A DNA stretch of 62,681 bases, from positions 1 to 62,681 of the forward strand of contig JAAZZE010000006.1 in NCBI GenBank assembly GCA_014239255.1, written 5' to 3'. The position numbers and the translations under genes were made by a program. Shown here one piece after another: positions 10,088 through 19,659 of the stretch (positions within the stretch are counted from its first letter, which is position 1; every line of letters starts with the position of its first letter). The notes under the pieces were generated by a model, which did not search any database, was not told where the DNA came from, and worked only from the letters and a program-made list of their open reading frames with translations. This DNA is from Gammaproteobacteria bacterium. GTDB taxonomy: Bacteria; Pseudomonadota; Gammaproteobacteria; Arenicellales; UBA868.

Positions 10088-10666
10088 TCAGGGTATCACC
10101 CGCAGGCCACCATCTTCAAACAGGATCTTAGCCAACGTAATCACCGGCGCGTCCACAATACCTAAGGCATCGCGCCCACCCTCGGCTGGTTTTTCGATCA
10201 CGCAACCAACACCACAAAGGCGTGCCCCGCTTTCTGAGACCAACTTGGCCAGTGCGCTGAGGGTTGCACCAGTGGCAAGGAAATCGTCAACGATCAACAC
10301 CTTGTCCTGCGAGCCCAGGAAACGGCGATCAACCATCAGGTCAGAGCTTGTGCCGCGGGTCCGACTGATCGCCTCGGCAACATAGTAGGTTCCAGTCATT
10401 ATGCGTGATTGGCTTTTGCGCGCATAAATCAGAAGCGCACCAAACTGCCCGGCGACCTCCAATGCAACAGGAATACCGCTGACTTCTGCGGTCAATACCC
10501 TGGTGATCCGGCCGACTCCCGCAGCGCGAAACCGTTCGCTCATTTCCTTGGCCATTCGCTGGGTCAGAGCGGGGTCGACCTGGTGATTAAGAAAACTATC
10601 GACTTTGACGATACCGCCGCCGACATGCTCACCCTCGTGCTCAATTTTCTCGATGAGTTCCTGCAT
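10088..10666 (-). CDS. xpt: Xanthine phosphoribosyltransferase
   Basis: A 192-residue purine salvage enzyme that converts xanthine and PRPP to XMP. The Bacillus-type Xpt signature is clear: MQELIEKIEHEGEHV, KVDSFLNHQVDP, and the PRPP loop KVLIVDDFLATGATLSALAKL. ATG 10666 was chosen because it begins the conserved sequence and is preceded by a strong ribosome site; the frame remains open 21 codons further upstream without homology. No purine riboswitch pattern was recognised in the leader. It lies upstream of the ATL gene on the same strand. Confidence 0.92.
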   Translation of the reverse strand: MQELIEKIEHEGEHVGGGIVKVDSFLNHQVDPALTQRMAKEMSERFRAAGVGRITRVLTAEVSGIPVALEVAGQFGALLIYARKSQSRIMTGTYYVAEAISRTRGTSSDLMVDRRFLGSQDKVLIVDDFLATGATLSALAKLVSESGARLCGVGCVIEKPAEGGRDALGIVDAPVITLAKILFEDGGLRVIP

Positions 10667-10670
10667 TACA

Positions 10671-10677
10671 CCTCCTT
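10671..10677 (-). promoter_or_regulatory. Ribosome binding site fixing the xpt start
   Basis: The minus-strand sequence AAGGAGG ends 4 nt before the ATG at 10666. It decides for this start over the upstream ATG at 10729. Confidence 0.75.
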
Positions 10678-10968
10678 CAGTTGTCCTGACAATCCTAGCA
10701 TGCAGGCAAACACTCACAATCAAACTCAAAACCCAATACCGCAGCTGACATAAGTCTATTTCCTGATCCGACCTAGCGGTGACTCAATTTCATAACCTTG
10801 AAAACCCACCGGGTTCCATTTTGTAGCATAGCGTTAAAAATAAACTCGATAGCGGATTTGTCATTCAGTTTTTATGAGCGCTAAAGGGGTCTCAATCTGG
10901 CAGGCCGTACCTGAAAGTTAAGGCACTCAAGTCGTCACAAGGGTCAAAAGTCCTCATTTCGAACCTTG

Positions 10969-11000
10969 GTGTGAGCAATCCACTAACGCCAGGCTCACAC
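10969..11000 (-). repeat. Inverted repeat (8-bp arms) downstream of the hydrolase gene
   Basis: GTGTGAGC (10969-10976) pairs with GCTCACAC (10993-11000) around a 16-nt loop. No T-run follows on either strand. It may be a transcript 3' structure or a protein site. Confidence 0.4.
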
Positions 11001-11034
11001 AGTTGAGAATCACGTGTGATACCTCGTTGAACAC

Positions 11035-11066
11035 CCACGTCGCTCCAGATGGAGCCGCTAACGTGG
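11035..11066 (-). terminator. Composite hairpin after the alpha/beta hydrolase gene
   Basis: CCACGT (11035-11040) pairs with ACGTGG (11061-11066), enclosing an inner perfect stem GCTCCA (11042-11047) with TGGAGC (11050-11055). It begins 28 nt beyond the hydrolase stop. There is no U-tract, so it is more likely a transcript-stabilising or factor-dependent 3' structure than an intrinsic terminator. Confidence 0.4.
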
Positions 11067-11094
11067 CCGGCGGTGATTCATCCTGATCAAGGCC

Positions 11095-11874
11095 TCAATC
11101 CTGCCTGACTGTCTCAAGAAGTTCGGCGAGCGTGCCACCCAGCAGATCCAATTGCGCAGGGCTCGACAGTCGATGATCGCCATCCTTGAGTAATTGCACA
11201 CGTACATCGTGCGCTTCCAGGGCCTTGGACAAGCGCAATGCCGTGCGCCAGGGCACCTCAGTATCAGCAAAGCCCTGCAGTAACCTAACCGGCGCGCTGA
11301 TCCTGACAGGCCCGTCCAATAGGCACTGTGTCTCGCCGTCACTGATCAGTGCCTCAGTGATCGGATACCCCTCGGGGTCATAATCACTTCTGAGGTGCAC
11401 GCGGCCCGTGGTTATAAGTTCCTCGCGCTGCGCATCGTCCATTTCCTGTGATACTAGGTCCCGGGTGAAATCAGGTGCTGCGGCAACACCCAGTAGACCT
11501 TTGACCTGCTGACCCAACGCTAACGCGACGTGCAGCATGATCCAACCACCCATGCTGGAGCCAACTAGAACGCAGGGGCCTGCTGCCTGGGCACGGATGA
11601 CATCCAGCGCATCGGTTGTCCAACGACTGATAGTGCCCTCCTCAAACTGCCCTTCGGACAACCCGTGGCCCGAATAGTCAAAACGTAAGAAGGCCTGGCT
11701 TCTTTTGGTACACCACTCAGACAGATACTGTGCCTTGGTACCGTCCATATCCGATCGAAAACCTCCTAGAAACACCACCCGGGGCAATTGACCCGCTAAA
11801 ACCCGGACTGCCAGAGATGCCCCTTGAGTGCCGCTGACCCATATTGTTTTCTCACTCAAACCTGCACTCCCCAT
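11095..11874 (-). CDS. Alpha/beta hydrolase (ABHD10-like thioesterase/esterase family)
   Basis: A 259-residue serine hydrolase. The nucleophile elbow is V-G-S-S-M-G-G-W with S107 as likely nucleophile; the oxyanion/His-Gly-type loop is FLGGFRSDMDGTKA, FDYSGHGLSEG follows, and the acid and histidine are probably in ADTEVPWR and KDGDHRLS. The layout (about 260 residues, GSSMGGW, small cap) resembles ABHD10-type acyl-protein thioesterases and related bacterial hydrolases. The substrate is unknown. It is transcribed divergently from the leucine-catabolism operon across a 273-bp region, which may allow shared control, but that is only inference. Confidence 0.82.
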   Translation of the reverse strand: MGSAGLSEKTIWVSGTQGASLAVRVLAGQLPRVVFLGGFRSDMDGTKAQYLSEWCTKRSQAFLRFDYSGHGLSEGQFEEGTISRWTTDALDVIRAQAAGPCVLVGSSMGGWIMLHVALALGQQVKGLLGVAAAPDFTRDLVSQEMDDAQREELITTGRVHLRSDYDPEGYPITEALISDGETQCLLDGPVRISAPVRLLQGFADTEVPWRTALRLSKALEAHDVRVQLLKDGDHRLSSPAQLDLLGGTLAELLETVRQD

Positions 11875-12078
11875 CTATCGTGTAATTCATTACTTATGTG
11901 ATTATCGGGCTTGTCATAAATTATGTAATTCAGTTGTCCTTAGCTTAGGTAAATCGGCCATTTCATGTTGTTCATGCATAGTATTGCTCGCCAGTTACTT
12001 AAAATCAGCCTCTTTTTAAAGCTCAAAATCTTTGCGTTAGGCCAATTCAGGCAATCCGGTTTCGGTCGAGTTAAACCT

Positions 12079-12108
12079 TAGGTTGACGTTTACGTAAACG
12101 TCAACCTA
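12079..12108. promoter_or_regulatory. Perfect 30-bp palindromic operator upstream of the leucine catabolism operon
   Basis: Bases 12079-12093 are the exact reverse complement of 12094-12108; the core reads GACGTTTACGTAAACGTC. It lies between and over the -35 and -10 elements of the liuA promoter. That placement is what MerR-family regulators need, and LiuR, the MerR-family regulator of leucine/isovalerate genes in proteobacteria, binds ACGT-rich palindromes of this kind (family knowledge). No liuR gene is in the window, so the protein that binds is inferred. Confidence 0.8.
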
Positions 12109-12112
12109 GAAT
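12083..12112 (+). promoter_or_regulatory. Promoter of the isovaleryl-CoA dehydrogenase operon
   Basis: TTGACG (-35, 12083-12088) and TAGAAT (-10, 12107-12112) are separated by 18 bp, longer than the optimum 17 as is usual for MerR-activated promoters. The predicted start is near 12119, giving a leader of about 29 nt before the ATG at 12148. Confidence 0.6.
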
Positions 12113-12147
12113 TACCCCTAAGCAGTCTGATAGCAACGGTTTCAAGC

Positions 12148-13326
12148 ATGACGATCTCATCCTATTCCACCCTCGGACTCAATTTTGATCTGGGGGAAAC
12201 AGCGCAACTGCTGCGCCAAACAGTCGCCGAGTTCGCTGCCCGTGAAATTGCGCCGCGCGCGCAAGCGATAGACCGCGATAACACTTTCCCCCCAGACCTT
12301 TGGGCTAAGTTCGGCGACCTGGGCTTACTCGGAATTACAGTTGACCCTGAGTTTGGCGGCGTCGGAATGGGCTATCTTGAGCACACCATAGCCATGGAAG
12401 AGATCAGTCGCGCTTGCGGTGCTGTTGGTCTGTCCTATGGCGCCCACTCCAACCTGTGCATCAACCAGATACACCGTAACGGGTCGCTAGACCAACAAGC
12501 ACGCTTCCTCCCTGACCTGATCAGCGGCAAATGTGTAGGCGCACTGGCTATGAGTGAGCATAGCGCAGGGTCCGACGTCGTCAGCATGCGTCTGCGGGCA
12601 GATAAGCATGGCGATCATTACGTGCTGAACGGCACCAAGATGTGGATCACGAACGGACCAGATGCTGACACGCTAGTGGTGTACGCCAAAACCAACCTTA
12701 AAGCAGGAGCTCACGGCATCACCGCATTCATTATCGAGCGCGGTTTTGCCGGTTTTTCGACCTCTCCCAAGCTGGACAAACTAGGAATGCGTGGCTCGAA
12801 CACCTGCGAGCTGATATTTCAGGACTGTGAGGTTCCTGGCGACAATATACTAGGGCTCGAAAATGCCGGAGTAGCTGTGCTGATGAGTGGGCTGGACTAT
12901 GAGCGTGTGGTTCTTTCCGGGGGGCCACTTGGCCTGATGCAAGCCTGCCTTGATATCGTTTTGCCGTACGTACACGAGCGTCATCAATTCGGCCAGCCTA
13001 TTGGTACATTTCAACTGGTACAAGCCAAACTGGCCGATATGTACACTACACTGGATGCCTGCCGTGCCTACGTCTACGCAGTGGCCCGCGCTTGTGACCG
13101 CAAAGAAACCACACGCAAAGATGCGGCCGGCGCAATCCTGTACAGTGCCGAGCGGGCGACTCAGATGGCCCTGGACGCGATCCAATTGCTTGGCGCTTCA
13201 GGCTATGTCAATGAACAGGCTGCCGGCCGCCTGCTGCGAGATGCAAAGCTTTATGAAATTGGTGCTGGTACCAGTGAAATGCGACGGATGTTGATTGGCC
13301 GCGAACTCTTTAACGAAAGTAACTGA
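12148..13326 (+). CDS. liuA: Isovaleryl-CoA dehydrogenase
   Basis: A 392-residue FAD-dependent acyl-CoA dehydrogenase that oxidises isovaleryl-CoA to 3-methylcrotonyl-CoA in leucine breakdown. Signatures are [54 protein letters not shown] and [13 protein letters not shown]. The catalytic base is probably E252 in [12 protein letters not shown], the position characteristic of isovaleryl-CoA dehydrogenases rather than the C-terminal position used by most short-chain family members. It is first in the operon, 13 bp before the thiolase gene, and behind the palindromic operator at 12079-12108. Confidence 0.94.
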   Translation: MTISSYSTLGLNFDLGETAQLLRQTVAEFAAREIAPRAQAIDRDNTFPPDLWAKFGDLGLLGITVDPEFGGVGMGYLEHTIAMEEISRACGAVGLSYGAHSNLCINQIHRNGSLDQQARFLPDLISGKCVGALAMSEHSAGSDVVSMRLRADKHGDHYVLNGTKMWITNGPDADTLVVYAKTNLKAGAHGITAFIIERGFAGFSTSPKLDKLGMRGSNTCELIFQDCEVPGDNILGLENAGVAVLMSGLDYERVVLSGGPLGLMQACLDIVLPYVHERHQFGQPIGTFQLVQAKLADMYTTLDACRAYVYAVARACDRKETTRKDAAGAILYSAERATQMALDAIQLLGASGYVNEQAAGRLLRDAKLYEIGAGTSEMRRMLIGRELFNESN

Positions 13327-13339
13327 AGGAAGACTCATC

Positions 13340-14527
13340 ATGCACGATGATCCAATTGTTATTACCGGTGCTGCCCGAACCCCAATGGGCAGTTTCCAGG
13401 GCAGTCTAACAGGGCTCAAAGCCCCCGAACTGGGCGCCGCAGCTATTACCGCAGCGATCGAACATTCAGGTAGTACACCGAATTCAGTGGATGAAGTGCT
13501 GATGGGATGCGTACTGCCGGCCGGACAACGTCAGGCCCCTGCCCGCCAGGCAGCACTCGGCGCTGGGCTGCCGCTGGCCATACCATGCACCACCATCAAC
13601 AAGATGTGTGGCTCAGGCATGAAAGCTGCCATGCTGGGCCACGATATCATTCGTGCCGGTTCCGGTCGCGTCACTGTGACCGGCGGACTGGAGAGCATGA
13701 GCAATGCCCCTTACTTACTGCCTAAAGCCCGGGCAGGTTACCGACTCGGTAATGGCGAACTGCTGGATCATATGTTTGTCGACGGACTTGAAGATGCCTA
13801 CGAACCCGGCAAACTGATGGGCCATTATGCGGAAGACTGCGCTGAACGTTATGGCTTTAGCCGTAAAGACCAGGACGACTTTGCTATCGAGTCGCTTACC
13901 CGGGCCAAGGAAGCAACAGACAGTGGTGCGTTTCGCGATGAAATCACCCCGGTCTCGATTGTTGGACGCAAAGAGACCGTGACAGTCGAATTCGATGAAC
14001 AACCGCTCAATGCCAATATCGAGAAGATTCCAAATCTGAAACCGGCCTTTCGTCAAGATGGCACCGTGACCCCTGCCAACTCAAGCTCAATCTCAGATGG
14101 CGGCGCCGCTCTGGTCATGATGCGGTTATCGGATGCCGAAAAAGGGGGCCACGTACCGCTGGCACGTGTGCTCGGGCACGCCAGTTTTGCGGATAAGCCT
14201 GGCTGGTTTACTACCGCACCTGTATTCGCCATGCGCAAACTACTCGATTCAATCGACTGGAGTGTCGATTCGGTTGACCTTTTTGAAGTGAATGAAGCTT
14301 TCGCCGTAGTAGCGATGGCAGCTATGCGTGACCTCGCCATACCGCACGAAAAGTTAAACATCCATGGTGGCGCCTGCGCGCTGGGACATCCAGTCGGCGC
14401 CTCGGGCGCTCGCATCATCGTGACCTTGCTTCATGCCATGGCGCGATACGACCTGCGTCGAGGTGTAGCTTCATTGTGTATCGGTGGTGGCGAAGCCACC
14501 GCGATGGCGTTCGAACGTATTAGCTGA
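13340..14527 (+). CDS. Acetyl-CoA acetyltransferase (thiolase)
   Basis: A 395-residue thiolase. The nucleophilic cysteine is C90 in INKMCGSGMKA; the other active-site parts are VNEAFAVVAMA, GGACALGHPVGASGARI and CIGGGEATAMAFE, all intact. In this setting it most likely cleaves acetoacetyl-CoA formed at the end of leucine degradation. ATG 13340 was chosen over an upstream in-frame start inside liuA because HDDPIVITGAARTP is the usual family N-terminus and GAAGG lies just upstream. It is followed by a broken isomerase gene, then liuB. Confidence 0.92.
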   Translation: MHDDPIVITGAARTPMGSFQGSLTGLKAPELGAAAITAAIEHSGSTPNSVDEVLMGCVLPAGQRQAPARQAALGAGLPLAIPCTTINKMCGSGMKAAMLGHDIIRAGSGRVTVTGGLESMSNAPYLLPKARAGYRLGNGELLDHMFVDGLEDAYEPGKLMGHYAEDCAERYGFSRKDQDDFAIESLTRAKEATDSGAFRDEITPVSIVGRKETVTVEFDEQPLNANIEKIPNLKPAFRQDGTVTPANSSSISDGGAALVMMRLSDAEKGGHVPLARVLGHASFADKPGWFTTAPVFAMRKLLDSIDWSVDSVDLFEVNEAFAVVAMAAMRDLAIPHEKLNIHGGACALGHPVGASGARIIVTLLHAMARYDLRRGVASLCIGGGEATAMAFERIS

Positions 14528-14552
14528 TCGACCTCCCAATAGTAAGATCGCC

Positions 14553-14825
14553 ATGACTACATCCATCGAGTTTTTCTTTCAGTCCTCATCGCCCTATGGC
14601 TCTGCTGCCAGTGAGCGGATTGACAAACTGGCTGGCTACATGCCAAAACATATTAAAGCTGGCATCCAACCCAAGAGCCTCAGCCGCCAATTGCGCGCGG
14701 TCAATAGCGAGGTGCGCGTCCAAGGCGTTTTTGTCTCGCCAGCCCTGTTCATAAACCAGGAGCCATCCTGGGGCGTCGATCACTCTGGGCATCTTGACCA
14801 GCAGCTATCGCGTGGCAGCTGGTAA
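14553..14825 (+). pseudogene. Internally deleted DsbA-like 2-hydroxychromene-2-carboxylate isomerase-type gene
   Basis: The 90-codon frame starts with TTSIEFFFQSSSPYGSAASE, which resembles the N-terminus of HCCA isomerase/kappa-class GST-like proteins (family pattern IEFYFDFSSPY). It closes with [18 protein letters not shown], which resembles their C-terminus (GVFGxPxFxVdGexFWGqDRl). Intact members have about 200 residues, so roughly 110 central residues are gone or unrecognisable, and the DF before SSPY is replaced by QS. It sits in the leucine operon between thiolase and liuB. I read it as a deletion remnant kept in frame; a shortened functional protein is possible but unlikely. Confidence 0.65.
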
Positions 14826-14844
14826 CACTAATTGGACTGATCAC

Positions 14845-16455
14845 ATGAGTGCGTTCGCCAGTCGGATAGATACCACTACAACTGACTTTGCTGCAAACCG
14901 AAAGGTGATGCTGCAAAAAACGGCAGCCCTTTGCAAAGTCACTGACCAGATTGCCCAGGGCGGAAGTAAAAAGGCACGCCAGCGTCACGCCGCTCGAGGC
15001 AAGTTACTCGCACGCGAGCGAATCGAAGGACTGCTCGACCCAGGCAGCACTTTTCTCGAATTCTCACAACTCGCCGGCTGGAAGTTATACGAAGACGAAG
15101 TGCCTTGTGGGGGCATTGTCACAGGTATCGGCCAGATTCACGGACGACCCTGCATAGTAGTCGTCAACGATGCCACAGTGAAGGGAGGCGCCTACTACCC
15201 GGTTACGGTCAAAAAACACCTTCGAGCCCAGGCTATCGCCGAACAAAATCGGCTGCCCTGCATTTATTTGGTCGACTCCGGCGGGGCCTACCTACCCCAT
15301 CAGGATGAGGTATTCCCCGACCGGGAACATTTTGGCCGAATATTCTTCAATCAGGCAAATATGTCTGCTGCAGGAATTCCCCAGATTTCAGTGGTCATGG
15401 GGTCATGCACCGCTGGGGGCGCTTATGTACCAGCCATGTCAGACCAGGCTATTATCGTTCGCCGGCAAGGAACTATTTTTCTCGGTGGGCCACCACTGGT
15501 AAAAGCGGCGACTGGCGAGGAAGTCAGTGCCGAGGCGCTCGGCGGCGCTGATGTGCATACTCGTATCTCGGGAGTAGCCGACTATCTCGCCAATGACGAC
15601 CGTCATGCGCTGGAGCTAACACGGGGTATCGTCTCTCATCTGAACCGCCCACCTCCCGCGGTCTTTCCCTGTGAGCCTAAGCCTGTCGACCCCATCCATG
15701 AGGTGGAAGAGCTTTACGGCATTATTCCAACTGATCCACGCCTACCATTTGATGCTCGTGAAATTATCTGTCGCATTGTCGACGCCGGCGAGTTCGACGA
15801 GTTCAAGGCGCGTTATGGCAAAACTCTGGTCTGCGGTTTTGCCCGGATTGGCGGCTACCCCATCGGCATTATTGCCAACAATGGGATTCTCTTTTCGGAA
15901 TCTGCACTCAAGGGCGCCCATTTCATCGAACTGTGCAGTCAACGCAAGATTCCACTGCTGTTTTTGCAAAATATTACCGGCTTCATGGTTGGTAGCCGCT
16001 ATGAGCATGGAGGCATCGCCCGCGATGGTGCCAAACTGGTAACGGCGGTTGCTTGTAGCCGTGTACCCAAACTCACAGTAATCATCGGCGGCAGTTTTGG
16101 CGCTGGCAATTACGGCATGTGCGGCCGTGCCTATGACCCCCGATTCTTGTGGATGTGGCCCAACGCACGTATCTCCGTGATGGGGGGAGATACCGCAGCA
16201 CAGGTATTGGCACAAGTGCGCCGCGATAGCGCCCAGCAGACTGGTCAGGACTGGTCCGCCGAGGCTGAGGCACAATTCCGTTCTGCCATCGCCAGTCAAT
16301 ATGAGCACCAAGGAAGCCCGTTTTATGCCAGTGCTCGCCTTTGGGATGACGGGATCATCGACCCAGCTGATACCCGCCGGGTACTATCCCTAGCACTGGC
16401 AACTGTTCATAATGCGCCGATCGAAGATAGTCATTTCGGCGTATTTCGAATGTAA
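14845..16455 (+). CDS. liuB: Methylcrotonyl-CoA carboxylase, carboxyltransferase (beta) subunit
   Basis: A 536-residue acyl-CoA carboxyltransferase that moves the carboxyl group from biotin to 3-methylcrotonyl-CoA in leucine breakdown. MCC-beta features include [60 protein letters not shown], and the C-terminal [20 protein letters not shown] and [21 protein letters not shown] 14845 gives the family N-terminus; in-frame upstream sequence overlaps the remnant gene. The biotin-carrying alpha subunit (liuD), the hydratase (liuC) and HMG-CoA lyase (liuE) that usually follow are absent; ispG comes next. Confidence 0.93.
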   Translation: MSAFASRIDTTTTDFAANRKVMLQKTAALCKVTDQIAQGGSKKARQRHAARGKLLARERIEGLLDPGSTFLEFSQLAGWKLYEDEVPCGGIVTGIGQIHGRPCIVVVNDATVKGGAYYPVTVKKHLRAQAIAEQNRLPCIYLVDSGGAYLPHQDEVFPDREHFGRIFFNQANMSAAGIPQISVVMGSCTAGGAYVPAMSDQAIIVRRQGTIFLGGPPLVKAATGEEVSAEALGGADVHTRISGVADYLANDDRHALELTRGIVSHLNRPPPAVFPCEPKPVDPIHEVEELYGIIPTDPRLPFDAREIICRIVDAGEFDEFKARYGKTLVCGFARIGGYPIGIIANNGILFSESALKGAHFIELCSQRKIPLLFLQNITGFMVGSRYEHGGIARDGAKLVTAVACSRVPKLTVIIGGSFGAGNYGMCGRAYDPRFLWMWPNARISVMGGDTAAQVLAQVRRDSAQQTGQDWSAEAEAQFRSAIASQYEHQGSPFYASARLWDDGIIDPADTRRVLSLALATVHNAPIEDSHFGVFRM

Positions 16456-16495
16456 GCCCGCGAGCAGCACCCTCTCCTGCTCCCGGTAAATCAGT

Positions 16496-17761
16496 ATGGA
16501 CGAGATTCTCATTCCCAGAAAACTGAACCACACTGTCAACGTGGGCGGTATACGAATTGGCGGCAATGCCCCGGTGGTGGTGCAGTCGATGACCAACACC
16601 GATACTGCAAACGTCGACGCCACAACCTGTCAGATTTTGGAACTAGCCGAAGCAGGTTCCGAAATTGTACGCATTACAGTCGACACAGAGGCCGCTGCGC
16701 GGGCCGTGCCCAAGATCCACCATCGCTTACGCTCGACAGGATGCGACGTTCCACTGGTAGGTGATTTTCACTATAACGGTCACACCTTGCTGCGTGATGT
16801 TAGCGACTGTGCGGATGCGTTGGACAAATACCGAATCAACCCAGGCAATGTCGGTAAGGGTCAAAAACGGGATGTACGTTTTTGTCAGATGATTGAACAA
16901 GCCTGCCGTCGTAACAAACCAGTACGGATCGGTGTCAACTGGGGCTCACTCGACCAGCAACTCCTGGCACAAAAACTTGATGAGAACGCAGCGGCCAAGC
17001 AGCCGCGCTCCCTGGAGGCAATCACCCGGGAAGCGCTGATCGATTCGGCATTAAGCAGCGCGGCACTGGCGCAGCGGGAAGGCCTTGATTCAAACCAGAT
17101 TGTTCTCTCGGCCAAGGTCAGCCGCGTATCTGACCTTATTCAGGTTTATCGCGAACTGTCGCGCCGCTCCGACCTGGCACTGCATTTGGGTCTGACTGAG
17201 GCAGGCATGGGAGACAAGGGTATCGTTTCGTCAACCGCCGCCTTGGCAATTCTGATGCACGAAGGCATTGGCGACACGATCCGGGTATCGCTTACGCCAC
17301 AACCCGGCGAGAGTCGCACCCGGGAGGTTCGGGTTGCCCAGACGATACTGCAGTCCCTTGGGTTACGCAGTTTTTCGCCACAGGTGATTGCCTGTCCCGG
17401 CTGCGGTCGAACCACTAGCGATTTTTTTCAACACCTGGCAAGTGAGGTACAAGACCACTTGCAGGCACGCATGCCTCACTGGCGGGCGCGTTACCCCGGT
17501 GTAGAGTCATTATCTGTCGCAGTGATGGGCTGTATAGTCAATGGGCCCGGGGAGAGTCGTCATGCCGATATCGGCATTAGCCTGCCTGGCACCGGTGAAC
17601 AACCTACGGCACCAGTGTACCAGGATGGGAAAAAAGTACTTACTTTGCGAGGGAGCGATATCGCAGTACAGTTTATCGCTCTGGTCGAAAACTATGTCCA
17701 AGATCGATTTGACTCCCCTACTAGATCAACTCGGAAAGTCGACAAAATCACCAAAAGGTAA
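16496..17761 (+). CDS. ispG: 4-hydroxy-3-methylbut-2-en-1-yl diphosphate synthase
   Basis: A 421-residue 4Fe-4S enzyme of the MEP pathway that reduces methylerythritol cyclodiphosphate to HMBPP. The N-terminal TIM-barrel part shows [19 protein letters not shown] and [20 protein letters not shown] with [11 protein letters not shown]. The Fe-S cysteines are in [15 protein letters not shown] and [18 protein letters not shown]. The last roughly 20 residues are a weakly conserved basic tail. It lies 40 bp after liuB but belongs to another pathway, so it probably has its own expression signals. Confidence 0.95.
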   Translation: MDEILIPRKLNHTVNVGGIRIGGNAPVVVQSMTNTDTANVDATTCQILELAEAGSEIVRITVDTEAAARAVPKIHHRLRSTGCDVPLVGDFHYNGHTLLRDVSDCADALDKYRINPGNVGKGQKRDVRFCQMIEQACRRNKPVRIGVNWGSLDQQLLAQKLDENAAAKQPRSLEAITREALIDSALSSAALAQREGLDSNQIVLSAKVSRVSDLIQVYRELSRRSDLALHLGLTEAGMGDKGIVSSTAALAILMHEGIGDTIRVSLTPQPGESRTREVRVAQTILQSLGLRSFSPQVIACPGCGRTTSDFFQHLASEVQDHLQARMPHWRARYPGVESLSVAVMGCIVNGPGESRHADIGISLPGTGEQPTAPVYQDGKKVLTLRGSDIAVQFIALVENYVQDRFDSPTRSTRKVDKITKR

Positions 17762-17796
17762 TCAATCCCACAACGCAACTGGCAGTTAACAAAGAT

Positions 17797-19014
17797 TCAG
17801 CAGGTGAAGCGCTGAAAAACCAGAGTTGCGTTGGTGCCACCGAAGCCGAAACTGTTAGACATCACGGTATGTAGATTATCGACCTCTATGGCCTGTTGGA
17901 CAATCGGAAAACCCAGTGCTTGTGGATCCAGGTTTTCGATATTGATGGACGGAGCAAGAAAGCCCCCCTGTAGCATCAGCAGGGAATAAATGGCCTCGTT
18001 GACGCCCGCCGCACCAAGAGCATGTCCTGTCAGAGATTTGGTCGCACTCAATGGCGGGATCTTAGCGCCAAAAACCTCTCGGATTGCCTCCAGTTCTCGA
18101 ATATCCCCCACCGGCGTACTGGTGCCATGGGTATTGATGTAGTCCACAGACTCTGTTACATCCTGAAGTGCCAGATTCATGCAACGAACTGCGCCCTCTC
18201 CAGAGGGCTGGACCATGTCAACACCATCGCCGGTGGCGCCGTATCCCACCAGTTCGGCATAGATCGTTGCACCTCGGTGCTGTGCATGCTCAAGCGCCTC
18301 CAGCACCAGGACGCCACCACCTCCTGAGATAACAAAACCATCCCGATCAGCATCGTAGGCGCGAGATGCCGTCTGGGGTGACTCGTTGTAACGCGATGAC
18401 ATTGCCCCCATCGCATCAAACAGTACCGAGGTGGACCAATGCAGTTCCTCACCACCTCCCGCAAAAACAATATCCTGCTTGCCCATCTGGATCAGTTCCA
18501 TGCCATTGCCAATACAGTGGGCGCTGGTCGAGCAGGCGGAACTGATTGAATAGGAAACACCTTTGATACCAAACGCTGTACCAAGACATGCTGAGTTGGT
18601 ACTGCCCATGGTCCGGGTCACCATGTATGGTCCCACACGCTTGACCCCTTTCTCGCGAAGCAGGTCTGCAGCCACGACAATATTTTCTGGTGAGCCGCCC
18701 CCGCTACCAACTACCAATCCGGTGCGGGGGTTCGAAACATCGGCTTCGGTAAGTCCAGAGCCCTCGACCGCCTCGCGCATCGCAATATAATTATAGGCAG
18801 CCGAACCGCCCATAAAGCGTTTGAGCTTGCGCTCAATTAACTGATCCAGATCGATATCTATACTGCCATGCACCTGGGAGCGAAAATTCAGATCACGATA
18901 CTCATCGGCCAACACAATCCCTGAGCGCCCACAGCGCAGCGATGCGGCGACCTCACTACAATTGTTTCCAATACTACTGACGATACCCATGCCGGTGATG
19001 ACTACGCGTCTCAT
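17797..19014 (-). CDS. fabB: 3-oxoacyl-[acyl-carrier-protein] synthase I
   Basis: A 405-residue condensing enzyme that elongates acyl-ACP, including the unsaturated intermediates made by FabA. The catalytic triad is visible: cysteine in [16 protein letters not shown], histidine in [16 protein letters not shown] and histidine in [17 protein letters not shown]. The start [18 protein letters not shown] is typical. Its ATG overlaps the fabA stop by 4 bp (ATGA). It converges on ispG with 35 bp between stops. Confidence 0.96.
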   Translation of the reverse strand: MRRVVITGMGIVSSIGNNCSEVAASLRCGRSGIVLADEYRDLNFRSQVHGSIDIDLDQLIERKLKRFMGGSAAYNYIAMREAVEGSGLTEADVSNPRTGLVVGSGGGSPENIVVAADLLREKGVKRVGPYMVTRTMGSTNSACLGTAFGIKGVSYSISSACSTSAHCIGNGMELIQMGKQDIVFAGGGEELHWSTSVLFDAMGAMSSRYNESPQTASRAYDADRDGFVISGGGGVLVLEALEHAQHRGATIYAELVGYGATGDGVDMVQPSGEGAVRCMNLALQDVTESVDYINTHGTSTPVGDIRELEAIREVFGAKIPPLSATKSLTGHALGAAGVNEAIYSLLMLQGGFLAPSINIENLDPQALGFPIVQQAIEVDNLHTVMSNSFGFGGTNATLVFQRFTC

Positions 19015-19529
19015 TTTGCCGCCTGCTCACTGTTATCGGTAAACAACCCCACCCGAAGGTCTCGCCCGGTATAAATCGTACGATCATCGACTTCCACATG
19101 GCCATCGGCGATACCCATGTACAGTCGGCGCATCACTACGCGCTTAAGTGAAACCCGGTAACGGACCATTTTGCACTGCGGGGTAATCTGGCCGGTAAAC
19201 CGAATCGCGCCCGCGCCAAGCGCCCGCCCATGGCCCAAGCCCCCTTTCCAGCCTAAAAAGAATCCCACCAGTTGCCAAAGGGCGTCAAGACCCAAACAAC
19301 CAGGCATTACCGGGTCATTCTCAAAATGACAATCAAAAAACCACAGTTGTGGACTCAAGTCCAGTTCAGCCACTATCTCTCCCTTTCCGTATTCGCCACC
19401 TTCGTCACAAATCCGGACAATACGATCGAACATCAGCATCGGTGGCAGCGGCAATTGGGCATTCCCTGGCCCAAACATCCTACCGTGCCCACATTCCAAC
19501 AACTGTTCATGCGTGAAACTTGTCTGCAT
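19011..19529 (-). CDS. fabA: 3-hydroxydecanoyl-[acyl-carrier-protein] dehydratase/isomerase
   Basis: A 172-residue protein, the same length as E. coli FabA. It dehydrates 3-hydroxydecanoyl-ACP and isomerises the product to cis-3-decenoyl-ACP, opening anaerobic-type unsaturated fatty acid synthesis. The hotdog-fold active site is [20 protein letters not shown], with catalytic H in DCHF and D in GLDALWQ. ATG 19529 was chosen because [16 protein letters not shown] is where similarity begins. The fabA-fabB pair is found mainly in Gammaproteobacteria and some Alphaproteobacteria and helps place the organism. Confidence 0.96.
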   Translation of the reverse strand: MQTSFTHEQLLECGHGRMFGPGNAQLPLPPMLMFDRIVRICDEGGEYGKGEIVAELDLSPQLWFFDCHFENDPVMPGCLGLDALWQLVGFFLGWKGGLGHGRALGAGAIRFTGQITPQCKMVRYRVSLKRVVMRRLYMGIADGHVEVDDRTIYTGRDLRVGLFTDNSEQAAK

Positions 19530-19659
19530 TGATCGTGCCCTGTTGTTGACGCCACGTCGCCCAATCTCCATTGAACGCGCGCCAGGAATTGCCGGCTTAC
19601 CCGGTTATCCCAAAGGAATTATAGCGAGTACGTACGAACGCCACACAAGCGTCAAAACA

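Larger units (their letters stand above)
10667..11094. other. Intergenic region between xpt and the alpha/beta hydrolase gene
   Basis: This 428-bp stretch lies between two minus-strand genes. It should hold the xpt promoter and the 3' end of the hydrolase transcript. Two hairpins lie just after the hydrolase stop (listed separately). No ORF with family resemblance, tRNA or riboswitch was recognised. Confidence 0.5.

Noticed and set aside
10667-10800. Purine riboswitch before xpt.
   Set aside because: The leader does not show the conserved purine aptamer core sequence, and the ribosome site lies directly after an unstructured stretch.
18720-18740. tRNA-like T-loop string GGGTTCGAA.
   Set aside because: It lies inside the fabB coding sequence and no acceptor or anticodon stem can be built around it.
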